Assembly: GCA_037176845.1 (NCBI GenBank)
Contig: JAYKXP010000262.1
Location: 1-42,741, forward strand
DNA length: 42,741 nt
DNA from: Paramarasmius palmivorus
Lineage: Eukaryota > Basidiomycota > Agaricomycetes > Agaricales > Marasmiaceae
Direction of reading: 5' to 3'
The notes under the pieces were generated by a model. The model had not been told where the DNA came from, made no database searches, and worked only from the letters and a program-made list of their open reading frames with translations. Made by a program: the position numbers and the translations under genes. Below are positions 23,300 through 32,484 of the stretch, one piece after another (position 1 is the stretch's first letter; every line of letters starts with the position of its first letter).

Positions 23300-26200
23300 C
23301 TAATCCAGATTGTCGAAGTATTCTCCGCAGAGGTTGCGATGTTTGACCCGGCGGAGTCTGGACTCGTTGCGATTCTTCTTGATGTTCCTGTAGTTGCGAG
23401 TGTTGTCGTTGTTGGTGTGATTGGATACCCGCGGTTTCTTTATTGTCCTGGTGCCTGATGATTGTCCTGCGATAAGGTCCTTCTTTCCGGTTCGAATAGC
23501 CTCCTGGAATCTGACTCTTCTATGTCCACCTCTAGCCGATGTATCTCCGTTGTCGATCTGCATTTCATCAATCTTCGTAATGATCTCGTTGATTTTCCGA
23601 TTGATTGTGCCTAAACCTTTTCCATCTAGATCCATCTCGTCGATTCCTTGGGTGACGTTGTCGATATCAGCTTCGAATTTGGATTTTTGCTCCCCCTCAA
23701 CGAGTGGGATCTGATCCGGCTCTGGTGTGGTAGGAAGTGATATGAGTGCTGGCATTTCTGGTGAATCGGCTTCGACTAGGCTTGGGAAAGGGTCTCCTGG
23801 CTTGTGTTCGATAGCCTCTATTGCATAGATACCGTCTTTCTTCGGTATGTCCAAAATGCATTCCCAACCTTTGTGAATCCTGATGTTGTCGCCACTGAAA
23901 ATGACTTCGTAACCGTCCTCTGTAAGTTTACTGATAGATATCAACGTGTGTCTGAACTTGGGGACGAGTAGACAGTCGGCGAGTACGATCGTGTGCCACT
24001 GGAAATTGTTGGTGGTGTACACAGTACAATTTCCTTTCTCAACGGCAAATGTGGTTCCTTCAGGTGTACCGATGGGTCTGTGAGTAATGGCCTGGCGCTC
24101 GGTGATACCGTTTCGGTAAGGAGTCATGTGTGAGGATGCGGCGCTGTCGAATACGAATTTTACGACTCCTTCCTCCTCCTCGAACTTTTCTGTAGCCATC
24201 TGTGCACTGTCCCTCTCTTCCTTTGCCTGTGCCCAAATATCATTGTAGGCGACGGCTACGTCTACGTGTTCCTTCTTGCCTGGCTCTTCGATCAACCACC
24301 TGCTAATGACTTTCTCCCCCATAAAGGTACGATTGGCACTGTTGTAACACAATCGGCATACCCTATGGTCGATGGTGACGTGCTCGAATCCTTCGTCCAA
24401 GAAGTCGCTGACGGTCTGCACTACTCCAATGACGGTGCGATCACCTGTCTTGGGTGTGTGACAAGTACCGGCTTCGCAATTTGGGTCGTAGGTCTGATAT
24501 CCGACGAAATAGTTGTTAACCAATTCGTCTTTGAAGGTTCGGTTGACGACTGGGGGGCATGGCCAGGGTTCGCTTTCGTAGTAGCCTTTCCAGCTGTTCT
24601 CGTTGTTGTACATGTCGATGTTAAGAGATGAGGATGAGTTTAGAGATGAGGTTGCTTTGACAGCGGTAGATGGGATGAGTACTGGTGATGCTGGTTCTCG
24701 ATATTCCTCTTTGCTTTTATAGGAGTTTTGCTGGCAGTCTTGGAACTGTTCTGCTTCGTCTTGTTGAGAATCCACTCGATCTTCTCTGTATATGATCGCT
24801 TTGGTATCAATCGGGGTCTGTAAATCGACCATTGTGGCCATCGTGGTGTGCATTTCCACGGCCATGTATGCTGTTTCCTCGGATTTCTCTTCAGTTTCCT
24901 TGGTGTTTCCGAATTCTTCATTGTAAAACCATTCTTTTGGTGGATTATACTGTTCCACTGCTCGGATTTCCCTGGCTAACCATGTGCCTTCTTCCCATAT
25001 TTCTTCTTCCATGGCTTTAACAGCACTTTCCTTGGTACTGCTGGCCTTCTCTTTTCCTTTTCGCCATGATTGGCTATCTTTAGCTTGCTTGGACTTCTCT
25101 TTATCCTCGGATTCATCATCCGATTTCCTGGATTTTGGCTTTGTAGCACATTTTGCGGCGATATGCCCTTTTCCTTGGCATCTGAAACATGTGATTTCCT
25201 TGTGATCTCTATCTCCGCCCTGACGATCATTAAATTTCCGGCCTCTTCCTCGGCTATTAAATCCTCGGCCTCTATTATTGGAATGATCTCGGGAATAGTT
25301 GGCTTCCTCCTTCTTGACTTTTCCTCGGCGCATTGCCTGTCCATTTGCTTCAGCTCGAATAGCAGCAATCAGCTTGTCAACAGTTAAATCCTTGTTCGAT
25401 TCACTGTATACGGTCATGACAGCTGTGATTGTTGAATTCAATGATTGGGGAACTGATGCAATTAATGCATTCTTGAACTGGTCATCCGAAATAGTAATGT
25501 TTCGTGATGTGAGTTCATTTCGGATATTGAGGAGTTCGTCAATATGTTCATTGACTTTGCCAACGTCGTTGCAAGATAGATTGTATAGCTTGCGTTCCAG
25601 GTGTGCTTCTGTCAAAGGATTCTTTGTGTCGTAATCCTTCTTTAATCCTGTCCATAGTGCTTGTGATGTCTTCGCATTTCGATATCTTCGAAGTATGGTG
25701 TCTGGCAATTTTCCAACAATTGCGTTTATAAGATCGGCATCTGCGTCTCCTTCTTCTGCAGTAGTCAGGTATTTCCCATACCCTATCGACTTTGCTGCAA
25801 GTTCTACACGCATTGCCCACATGCCCCAGTTTGAGCCATCGTCCTTTAACTTGGTACAGTCATTAAATGCTTTGACTGCTTTGGACGCCATATTGTCTTC
25901 GTCTGAATCAAATGATTCTTCCTTTGGTGGTCTCTTGGGAGATGGTGTTCTTGGTTTGGGTTTGGGACCTATGCTGGGCGATTCTGGTGTATCGTCCTTT
26001 TCTTCTGCAGGTGTTCCTTCGTCAGATACAGGTTTATCAGTATCAGCTTCTGATTCCTGTTCTGATTCTCCTTTATCCTGCTCTTGTTCCTGTTCTAGGT
26101 CCTGTTCTTCTTTATCGGATTCTTCACCAAATCCTAATCCTTTTCCGAACTCTTCAGCAAGTTCAATTTCTTCTTCAACAGTTTCTTCCTGTGAAGCTGA

Positions 26201-26743
26201 TGTTCCCGCTGGTGGGAATACTAATGGTTGTGGTTCTGGTACTGTTGTTCGTAGGACGTTTCCTCGAACTACTTCTGCATTCTGATCGTCACAATCCCTA
26301 AAATTTCCAACTAATAATGCTTCCTTTGGAGTCCTGACTCGATTTCTTCTGTTTGGACACGGTTGTTCTTCGCAAAGTTCCCACTTCCGTTTGTTGAGAT
26401 TTAAGTAACAATCTCGTAGTTCGTCAACGTTGAACTGATGTGGCCAATGAACACAGATTAAATCTGTTCGAAGTGTGGGTTGTGCAGAAGATGCTGGTGG
26501 CGTGTGCAATCCTCCAACTGGACTCTGTCTCCTAGAAGGTATACGCGATGGATTCCTCGATGGATGTGATGATATGCTCTGTTGCTGTCCCGATGGACTG
26601 CCTGTTCTACTGCCTACTGGTGTAGGTTGCCTACTAGGATTCCTGCTGGGGTTCCTAGATCCTCGTAATATTTGTTCTGGATCGAATGTTCCTGATACTG
26701 GGGTACCGCTTCTGGATTGATAACGGCTACCTCTATCGGACAT
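23300..26743 (-). CDS. gag: Gag-protease polyprotein of the copia-type element, 1,147 residues
   Basis: Predicted structural polyprotein of the retrotransposon. In order: Ser/Arg/Pro-rich N-terminus (MSDRGSRYQSRSG, residues 1-90); acidic Glu/Asp-rich stretch (about 185-275); copia-type Gag (about 285-480, with WGMWAMRVE, ALWTGLKKDY and YNLSCNDVGKVNEHIDELL); basic RG-rich stretch (RGRGFNSRGRGRK); CCHC knuckle C519-x2-C522-x4-H527-x4-C532; a charged linker with a Cys pair (CRLC); and a copia aspartic protease motif at D866 (FDSAASSHM) with GNC, LLVPKF and LISISKL downstream. The tail (about 950-1147) is basic and ends CGEYFDNLD. The frame is uninterrupted. No integrase HHCC/DDE, no YVDD RT motif and no RNase H are present before the 3' LTR. 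Start: first ATG, about 180 bases inside the 5' LTR end. Confidence 0.92.
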   Translation of the reverse strand: MSDRGSRYQSRSGTPVSGTFDPEQILRGSRNPSRNPSRQPTPVGSRTGSPSGQQQSISSHPSRNPSRIPSRRQSPVGGLHTPPASSAQPTLRTDLICVHWPHQFNVDELRDCYLNLNKRKWELCEEQPCPNRRNRVRTPKEALLVGNFRDCDDQNAEVVRGNVLRTTVPEPQPLVFPPAGTSASQEETVEEEIELAEEFGKGLGFGEESDKEEQDLEQEQEQDKGESEQESEADTDKPVSDEGTPAEEKDDTPESPSIGPKPKPRTPSPKRPPKEESFDSDEDNMASKAVKAFNDCTKLKDDGSNWGMWAMRVELAAKSIGYGKYLTTAEEGDADADLINAIVGKLPDTILRRYRNAKTSQALWTGLKKDYDTKNPLTEAHLERKLYNLSCNDVGKVNEHIDELLNIRNELTSRNITISDDQFKNALIASVPQSLNSTITAVMTVYSESNKDLTVDKLIAAIRAEANGQAMRRGKVKKEEANYSRDHSNNRGRGFNSRGRGRKFNDRQGGDRDHKEITCFRCQGKGHIAAKCATKPKSRKSDDESEDKEKSKQAKDSQSWRKGKEKASSTKESAVKAMEEEIWEEGTWLAREIRAVEQYNPPKEWFYNEEFGNTKETEEKSEETAYMAVEMHTTMATMVDLQTPIDTKAIIYREDRVDSQQDEAEQFQDCQQNSYKSKEEYREPASPVLIPSTAVKATSSLNSSSSLNIDMYNNENSWKGYYESEPWPCPPVVNRTFKDELVNNYFVGYQTYDPNCEAGTCHTPKTGDRTVIGVVQTVSDFLDEGFEHVTIDHRVCRLCYNSANRTFMGEKVISRWLIEEPGKKEHVDVAVAYNDIWAQAKEERDSAQMATEKFEEEEGVVKFVFDSAASSHMTPYRNGITERQAITHRPIGTPEGTTFAVEKGNCTVYTTNNFQWHTIVLADCLLVPKFRHTLISISKLTEDGYEVIFSGDNIRIHKGWECILDIPKKDGIYAIEAIEHKPGDPFPSLVEADSPEMPALISLPTTPEPDQIPLVEGEQKSKFEADIDNVTQGIDEMDLDGKGLGTINRKINEIITKIDEMQIDNGDTSARGGHRRVRFQEAIRTGKKDLIAGQSSGTRTIKKPRVSNHTNNDNTRNYRNIKKNRNESRLRRVKHRNLCGEYFDNLD

Positions 26744-26914
26744 ACACTAGTCCAATAGTCCTTTGCTTTGGGTAGGGGATATTCCGGCGTCCCTGCTCGC
26801 CAATCGATATACGATCTTGGTTCTTGTTCCTTGGGGATATTATGGCGTCCCAAACTCGCCACTATACCAATATGAAATCGGTATTACTCTGGTTCGGCTA
26901 AGGTTTATAGACCG

Positions 26915-26926
26915 GGGCCCATAACC
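26915..26926 (-). other. Primer binding site, initiator-tRNA(Met) anticodon type
   Basis: Immediately after the 5' LTR the minus strand reads GGTTATGGGCCC, the complement of GGGCCCAUAACC in the anticodon arm of eukaryotic initiator tRNA-Met. Drosophila copia and Ty5-like elements prime from such an internal half-tRNA rather than from the tRNA 3' end. The sequence match is seen; use as a primer is inferred. Confidence 0.8.
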
Positions 26927-27233
26927 TGTCAGAGTTTTAGATTGAACTCTGTTAGCAGCGATAGCGCAGGTAAGCGCGAATAAACGATAGCAGATGACCA
27001 GAGGGGTTGAGATAACACAAGATGATGAACTGATGATTATTGTAGGGTTTTCTGTCTAGCTTTTATACATGAGTAAGGATGAAAGATAAACCTAAAAGTA
27101 CAAGTATAGACGCGATAGAAATAACTGTGGCTTTCTGTAAGTAAGTGGGTCAGACAAAACGATACGAGCGGGTCAAGAGATATTCTAAGATGTGGCATGC
27201 ATATGTAAATATAAACGTTCTATATTTCCAACA
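26927..27233 (-). repeat. 5' LTR of the copia-type element
   Basis: 307 bases, nearly identical to the left copy. On the minus strand it begins TGTTGGAAAT and ends CTGACA. It carries a TATAAAAG box and should drive gag transcription leftward. Confidence 0.95.
27060..27067 (-). promoter_or_regulatory. TATA box in the copia 5' LTR
   Basis: TATAAAAG on the minus strand in the middle of the LTR, about 130 bases before the LTR's inner end, followed by pyrimidine-rich sequence. Placement fits a retrotransposon U3 promoter. Confidence 0.65.
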
Positions 27234-27238
27234 TTTGC
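27234..27238. repeat. Target-site duplication TTTGC (right copy)
   Basis: Matches the five bases before the left LTR. Confidence 0.9.
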
Positions 27239-27609
27239 GTCTTGCTAGAAGGACAGTAGCGTCGACGGCCGTTATCTGACAGTGATTTGCGGACACATCG
27301 TGCAGCCATCAAAGAATGCCATTTTACATTTTACCAAGCTCTGGCATTAGATCCTTGAAATATGATTGTGGTAACGATAAAAACGGACACAGAGCTTTTG
27401 ATTATTCGCTTGACGTTCCTTCTGAGGTATCGAGAACCCGAGACCTAGGTCGACTACTATTCTGTGAGGCCAACATCGTAAAGACAAGGGTCGGATAACG
27501 CACCTTTGAGGGTTGAGAAATGTCCAGTGCCGTATTTCCTTTGCCTTCGACAGATCCTGAGTTCTCTGTGCATTTATAGCTTCGCTTGGCGGTTTGAGGA
27601 CGGAGAGGA

Positions 27610-27864
27610 CACTACGGAGGTGTGGTTTTTATGGCATGATTAAATACACAGAAAAATAATGAGCAAAAATTAAATGCCGGCCTCTTCAAAATATTACTAA
27701 AATACCACCCAAACAATAGATAGCCCTGTTATTGTGCAGCAGGCCATGTTGAATGAAAAACTTTAGGTTTTGAGAGAGTTTTGACAACATTCTACCTGCT
27801 CCAAAACACTGAGACAATTTTGAATTTTGCTTGAGTTCTAGCAGCATTTTGGCAGCATTTTAGC
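27610..27864 (+). repeat. Left arm of the fold-back element (255 bases)
   Basis: Exact inverse of the right arm. Near the centre it contains two tandem copies of GCAGCATTTT. Confidence 0.9.
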
Positions 27865-27874
27865 ATTTTCCCAC

Positions 27875-28129
27875 GCTAAAATGCTGCCAAAATGCTGCTA
27901 GAACTCAAGCAAAATTCAAAATTGTCTCAGTGTTTTGGAGCAGGTAGAATGTTGTCAAAACTCTCTCAAAACCTAAAGTTTTTCATTCAACATGGCCTGC
28001 TGCACAATAACAGGGCTATCTATTGTTTGGGTGGTATTTTAGTAATATTTTGAAGAGGCCGGCATTTAATTTTTGCTCATTATTTTTCTGTGTATTTAAT
28101 CATGCCATAAAAACCACACCTCCGTAGTG
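27875..28129 (-). repeat. Right arm of the fold-back element (255 bases)
   Basis: Exact reverse complement of 27,610-27,864. Confidence 0.9.
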
Positions 28130-28335
28130 GGAGTGTTGCATGTTGATGACGACTTCATGTCCATGCTTATTGATAAGAACATTTCAAAAACGCGGCGAGG
28201 TAAAGAATAAAACGAGGTCATTGGAGAGAAAGCTCGAGCTACTCAAGCTCAAGAGCGAATTGTGATACCAGGTGGTGGTCAATGTGGAAGCGCTTTTGCC
28301 GCCGGCACTTGGTCTTTGCTCAAAACGACCACCAT

Positions 28336-28442
28336 CTGTTCCGGGTCGCGTTGCTCGCTCTTTGCAAGTCTAATGATACGCTCAACCATTACATGTTCCT
28401 CTTTTGAGTTCTTATACACTTCCTAGTACGTATCCCAGAAGA
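28336..28442. promoter_or_regulatory. Putative bidirectional promoter, copy B (107 bases)
   Basis: Spacer between the divergent starts at 28,335 (minus) and 28,443 (plus). It is almost the same length as the copy A spacer (108 bases) and shares sequence blocks with it. Function is inferred from position only. Confidence 0.35.
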
Positions 28443-31400
28443 ATGGAAATACCCAAGGAATGGCGCGTCGACTTTCGGAATAAGGTATGTACGCTTTTCT
28501 CGCTCAACATTGCTCGCGTTGCTCACACCTCTTCCAACCCAAGTACACGTCCAAGTTGATCTGTACACCCTGAACGATGCTTTATCCTCTTCCCAAGATG
28601 CTCCCCGACACCTAACCCGTTCCATAGCCTCCTCCACACAAGCTCGAGCACCCAGCTTAGGTTACTCCTCACGTCCATTGCTAGCTCTCAACATTCCGCC
28701 AAAGCACCTCCACTCCGTGATCCTCCTCCTCCTCCACGCCTCTTCCCGCACACAGCTTAGTCAACACCTTCTCAGCTACATCCGGCAGCCCATCGCGCAC
28801 CAATTGCCCTTCCGCTCCTTTTGCCCCAACCAACTCGTCTAGCATACTCCATTAAAGGCATGAATGGGTTCCTGGTGTTTGGTGGATGTTAATAAGAGGA
28901 TGATCGAGCACAGGAAGGGTCCAGAGGAATGGGCTTGGTCATAATTCGCATCTCAGATATACACTTAGCCTTCAGGTAACCAGTCTCTGTCTCTTTACCT
29001 CTCCAACGCGTTTTCCTCACACAGTTTCATCTGCAGCGCCGAAAAAAAGGATCCTATCACCCTAGTCACACTGAACGCTTCTGCTCCCAAACCCAAAACT
29101 ACATTCCGACCGTGCAGCCGCTACTGCCAACGCTCTATGCGCTTCCCAACCCCTACACCCCCTGCACTCCCCATAGCCTCATCCCCATCCTATACCTCGA
29201 ATCCTGACCTAGAATCTGGGTTTTATGGTACCAAGTTGTCACCTAGGCGGTCATCGCACTCGTAACGTCACTGTACCGATACCATCGTTTGGGTGCATAG
29301 GTGATGTCTCGCAGGAAGCAGGTGTCATTCAGATGGGCGGTTTCCAGCTGTTGGCCAACTCCAAAACTCCCAAAGTTGCGCATAGGAGGTGCGGACGCAA
29401 CCTTTTACTGGCAACGCGACACACCGGCGCTGTTTCTGGGCCAGAGCCCCTTGTTTTTGTGGTGATTCACTCGGGGTGTTGATACCCAAAACTCGGCTTG
29501 CTTCATGGGCTACGCATTCTCCGCCTTCCATGGTCCCAGCAAAGCGGCGTATCACTCGCTCATTTGCTCATCCTCGGTTCCAGCCTGCTACTGCTCTCGG
29601 CTCCGGCTTCCATCAGAGAAGCCTTCAAACACATGGCTCCTGGAGGTAGCGATAAGACCGACACATAATCCACCTGGATGAGGGCTTGAAGGCTCGCTCT
29701 AGAGATGTTGGAGTATGATAATCCGCCGCATCTGGAAGGCACGGTAAAATCGCTCTCCTTGTCTGGACAGCAGCGGCTAATGATCTTTCTTTCTTACCAG
29801 AAACGCAAGCAGTGTTGTATTCAACATCCAACATCCACTACCAGCTTCGTGAGCTCGATTAGCTCTGGTTATGGGGTGTCCATAGCCCGTGGGTTCTCCG
29901 GTAAGTATCATCGTTTGAGTTCGAGCAATTGGCCCTATCGTTGCTGACAGTCCTATGTATAGCTGCGTCTACCACAGATATCCCGGCGGCACTTGGATAT
30001 GGTTGATTTGGAGTCGGTTGGTATAGATGAACAGTCGGCGCGGTTTTGGTTCGAGCAGTCTTTTCGATTGGTGAAAGGATATCTCTACGCCCGCCAAGGT
30101 GAGTATTCTTGTAGTCTAGTCTCTTTTAGAGCATCTTGCTGACATGAATGCCTTATCGCCAACAGCAACCAACGTGATTCCTGGTCTTCGCTCATCCGAC
30201 CTGAAAGCAGCCTCATCTTCTCATGTCATAGCCTGGGTTTCGTGGACTAACTATCGATTCGCATAATCTCGGGGTAAGGAGTCTCCCTGATGTCTTACCT
30301 TTGGCTGTCTCGTTGATAGCTCCTTATCTTTAGTAGTCGCAATTCCCGACGGAGCAGAATACACGTAGACATAGGTCAGTCTTGCCTTTGACGTGTTCCC
30401 AGCCGAGTCGAGTTAGAGCATAGTTCGGCACCACTTGACCTGGCGACACCATTCTCACCCTATCCAGAAGACCTGACTCGGAACTTAACGCTGCTTATCC
30501 TGCGTCTTCTCGACGCTCGGCTCTTTTCTAACGAGAGCGTCAAGGTCGAGGTCTAGCTTGGGTACACGTAGACACATGGTCTCGGCACCTCAAGTTTTCA
30601 AGGCTCCTCGCCGTTACGAGTTGGATGTTGGCCTTACATATAGACGAATAAATGAGCACTTAGCGAAAGACTATCGTCACCTTTTGGTGAGTGTTTTTAT
30701 CGCTTTCTTCATGTGCTTCTTATTCATACCGTGTCCTTCATAGCGACAACTACAAAATTGATGATTCACGATTCGTTCCGAAGGCTTTCCGTGATTCGGA
30801 TGCTCATACACATGGATGAATACTTCGCGTTGTATCGGGCATACTCCCTGCTTCACCTTCTGAAACATTGACATAATACCAGCATCGCAGATGGTGCCAG
30901 ATCTCTTACTGGCCAAATGCCTTCCTCAGCTTCGTTTCCAAGACCTGCAGCTTCGAAGCTTGGATCTGCGGAACCTTTAGCTCGGATCAAGATGAACAGT
31001 TCGATGGGGCAGCTCAGTCAAGCCATGATGCATGATGAGCAAGTGAATGCTTCGCTGATCGTTATTGGTAAGTGACCGTTGTTTTGCACCACCTCTAGTA
31101 GTACCAACCGACGCGCTTAGGCATTCATGCGGAACTTCCAGGGCGAGTGGTCACTTGCCGATTCGATATCATCTTCGGGCCATGGCATGACATGTCAAGG
31201 ACGATGATGTCTTGGTTCGCAGGAGCAAGGCCCATGACTGGTTCCTAGCGGCAATGAGACCTTGTATAAATACGCTCGCCAACACTCAGTCCCAGCTCTG
31301 AAACTGCCCTGGTTTGGATCCGTTGGATGCGACAGCACAGCACCTCACTGGCGGATACTGTGAATCCCAAGGTGGAAGCTTGAGGATAGGAAGCTACAAC

Positions 31401-31570
31401 CTAGAACACTACAGCACATCCTTTCCGTTGGGCGCAGAACTGATGTAGTGAGGAGGAATTCAGGGGAGGCGGATGGTTACGCGTTGAACGCGAGCACCCC
31501 AGTAGAGCGGCGTTTAATAGTTCTGGTCTCGGTATGTGTTATCCTGTTTCGCTGCAGTTTTTTGTTGGCT
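28443..31570 (+). pseudogene. Plus-strand member of the divergent pair, copy B (unknown family, degenerate)
   Basis: Exon 1 (28443-28484) encodes MEIPKEWRVDFRNK and ends at GTATGT, as in copy A. The next block (VQVDLYTLNDALSSSQ, 28,546 onward) is shifted by two bases relative to copy A, and a further block (AFSAFHGPSKAAYHS near 29,506) is followed by a +1 shift into LILGSSLLLLSAPASIREAF. Later blocks are DMVDLESVGIDEQSARFWFE (about 29,996-30,055) before a GTGAGTA donor, ATPFSPYPEDLTRNLTLL (about 30,445), and APQVFKAPRRYELDVG (about 30,586). The long hydrophobic run suggests a membrane protein. I do not recognise the family. The frameshifts argue for a pseudogene; the right edge is approximate. 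Confidence 0.4.
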
Positions 31571-32039
31571 GATTCTTGCGTTCTTTTCAGCTTCAAGGTG
31601 TAATCAAATGGCAGTTACCGTTCAGATAGTTATTGACCAAGCGAGCCCATACTAGTATATATGAAAGCTACGTGTATCTTACTAGACGGCAAATACACCT
31701 GTTTATGTTGTGCACTATGTTCGTGAATAGGATAAGGTGATGTATCCGTACCCTAACTCCTTGCGCGCCGTGGGCTCAAGATACGTCTTCTTGCCCCTGC
31801 GCTGAATGTGTCTAATTCTAAGCTATGATATGAGACGATAAGATTGAATACAAGGCGACTAGAAAAAACATACATACCTTTCGTCTGAGGTATCCGCTAT
31901 TATCGTTGTCTCGGAGATTGTGGCTTTCGCATTCCATCCTAATAACGATTAGCTTTCCTTTCCGATAGGTTTGAAGTTTTCATGGTTCAAGTATAGTCGG
32001 CGGTGTCGTAGTTGAAGCTACTGGGAATTGAGATCCAAA
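31571..32039. other. Stretch without a recognisable gene
   Basis: Between the plus-strand copy B and the minus-strand copy C. No open frame of note. It probably contains 3' ends of both degenerate genes. Confidence 0.4.
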
Positions 32040-32369
32040 CTGTGGTATAACTCTGGTATTGGGTTTGAAGAGGATGCTGGGCACCCCTGAAATCGTGTCC
32101 TAAGAAATATCAACGCTTTTGGAGTTGCGAATGAGTTGAAGCTTGGTTGAAGTCTCGAGAACCTTTAAAACGCACCTTGCTTTCAATCAATTTGGGCGAA
32201 AGAGGCCAGAGCCTGAGGGATGTCAAGGTTTGAGACATCGTAACGGGTGGTATTGCTTTGAAAGATGGATTGAGTGTTCCAGATACCCAGAGATATAAGG
32301 AAGACATACCTGTGGTGGATTGGCCAGCTGAGAGCTTTCGGCGTGGTGGTGGTCAAAGTGGAAGCGCAC
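32040..32369 (-). pseudogene. Minus-strand member of the divergent pair, copy C, cut off by the gypsy element
   Basis: The 3' end of an exon (32,369 to 32,310) reads RFHFDHHHAESSQLANPPQ and ends at GTATGT, matching copy A's first exon (AQLANPSQ, then GTATGT). A second block ends AAG at a GTGCGTTTT donor near 32,176, again as in copy A. The similarity to copies A and B stops at about 32,369, after GTGGAAGCGC, where eight unrelated bases lead into retrotransposon sequence. The start codon and the divergent plus-strand partner are therefore missing from this window. Confidence 0.4.
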
Positions 32370-32376
32370 GCGTTTG

Positions 32377-32484
32377 TGTGACCAACGCGGGAATGCAAGT
32401 CACACGAGAGGGTCTCGAAAGAACAGGTATAAGTCTGTAGATTCAAAACCCTCTCGTGTGACTTGCATTCCCGCGTTGGTCACA
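32377..32484. repeat. Palindrome made of two opposed LTR ends
   Basis: Left arm 32,377-32,412 and right arm 32,449-32,484 are exact 36-base inverse copies around a 36-base loop. The left arm plus loop, read on the minus strand, is the terminal 72 bases of the same LTR family whose start is at 42,559 (compare 42,692-42,741). It could arise from an inverted LTR fragment, a head-to-head insertion, or hairpin-templated repair. Confidence 0.88.
32449..32484 (+). repeat. Remnant of the 5' LTR (last 36 bases)
   Basis: It begins CCCTCTCGTGTGAC and ends TTGGTCACA. The first 14 bases match the 3' LTR at 42,728-42,741 apart from one base (CTCG versus CTAG). The rest of the 3' LTR lies beyond the window. 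Confidence 0.8.

Larger units (their letters stand above)
22949..27233 (-). mobile_element. Non-autonomous Ty1/copia-type LTR retrotransposon (Gag-protease only)
   Basis: A complete element of 4,285 bases, oriented on the minus strand. It has two 307-base LTRs (TG...CA type, three differences), a 5-base target duplication TTTGC on both sides (22,944-22,948 and 27,234-27,238), and a primer binding site directly inside the 5' LTR. It also has a polypurine tract inside the 3' LTR and one open reading frame of 1,147 codons. That frame contains a copia-like Gag, a CCHC knuckle and a copia-type aspartic protease motif, but no integrase, RT or RNase H. The element must therefore depend on another copia element for reverse transcription and insertion. 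It resembles the TR-GAG class described from plants. Confidence 0.92.
27610..28129. mobile_element. CACTA-like fold-back element (MITE), 520 bases
   Basis: Two 255-base arms (27,610-27,864 and 27,875-28,129) are exact reverse complements by my reading, separated by only ten bases (ATTTTCCCAC). The ends read CACTACGGAGG...CCTCCGTAGTG, and GGA lies directly on both sides (27,607-27,609 and 28,130-28,132). CACTA ends with a three-base target duplication are the hallmark of the CMC/EnSpm superfamily. It has no coding capacity, so it would need a transposase from elsewhere. It lies inside the minus-strand copy B gene remnant. Confidence 0.85.
22571..28335 (-). pseudogene. Minus-strand member of the divergent pair, copy B, interrupted by two transposons
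   Basis: The start region at 28,335 (MVVVLSKDQV, then sequence matching RRQKRFH in another frame) parallels copy A's exon 1, with the same 107-108-base spacing to the divergent partner. Downstream, a block reading NTALDISQPSK ends at a GTGCGTT donor near 27,502. Beyond the copia insertion, another block reading GDARLKVAQNPEG ends at a GTGCGTT donor near 22,630. The copia element (22,949-27,233) and the fold-back element (27,610-28,129) both lie inside this copy. The reading frame of exon 1 differs from copy A by an indel. Family unknown. The gene is broken unless both insertions lie in introns. Confidence 0.35.

Noticed and set aside
18341..32369. Array of divergent pairs as a homeodomain mating-type (HD1/HD2) locus
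   Set aside because: The divergent layout fits, but no homeodomain WF-x-N-x-R motif or other HD feature could be read in any copy.
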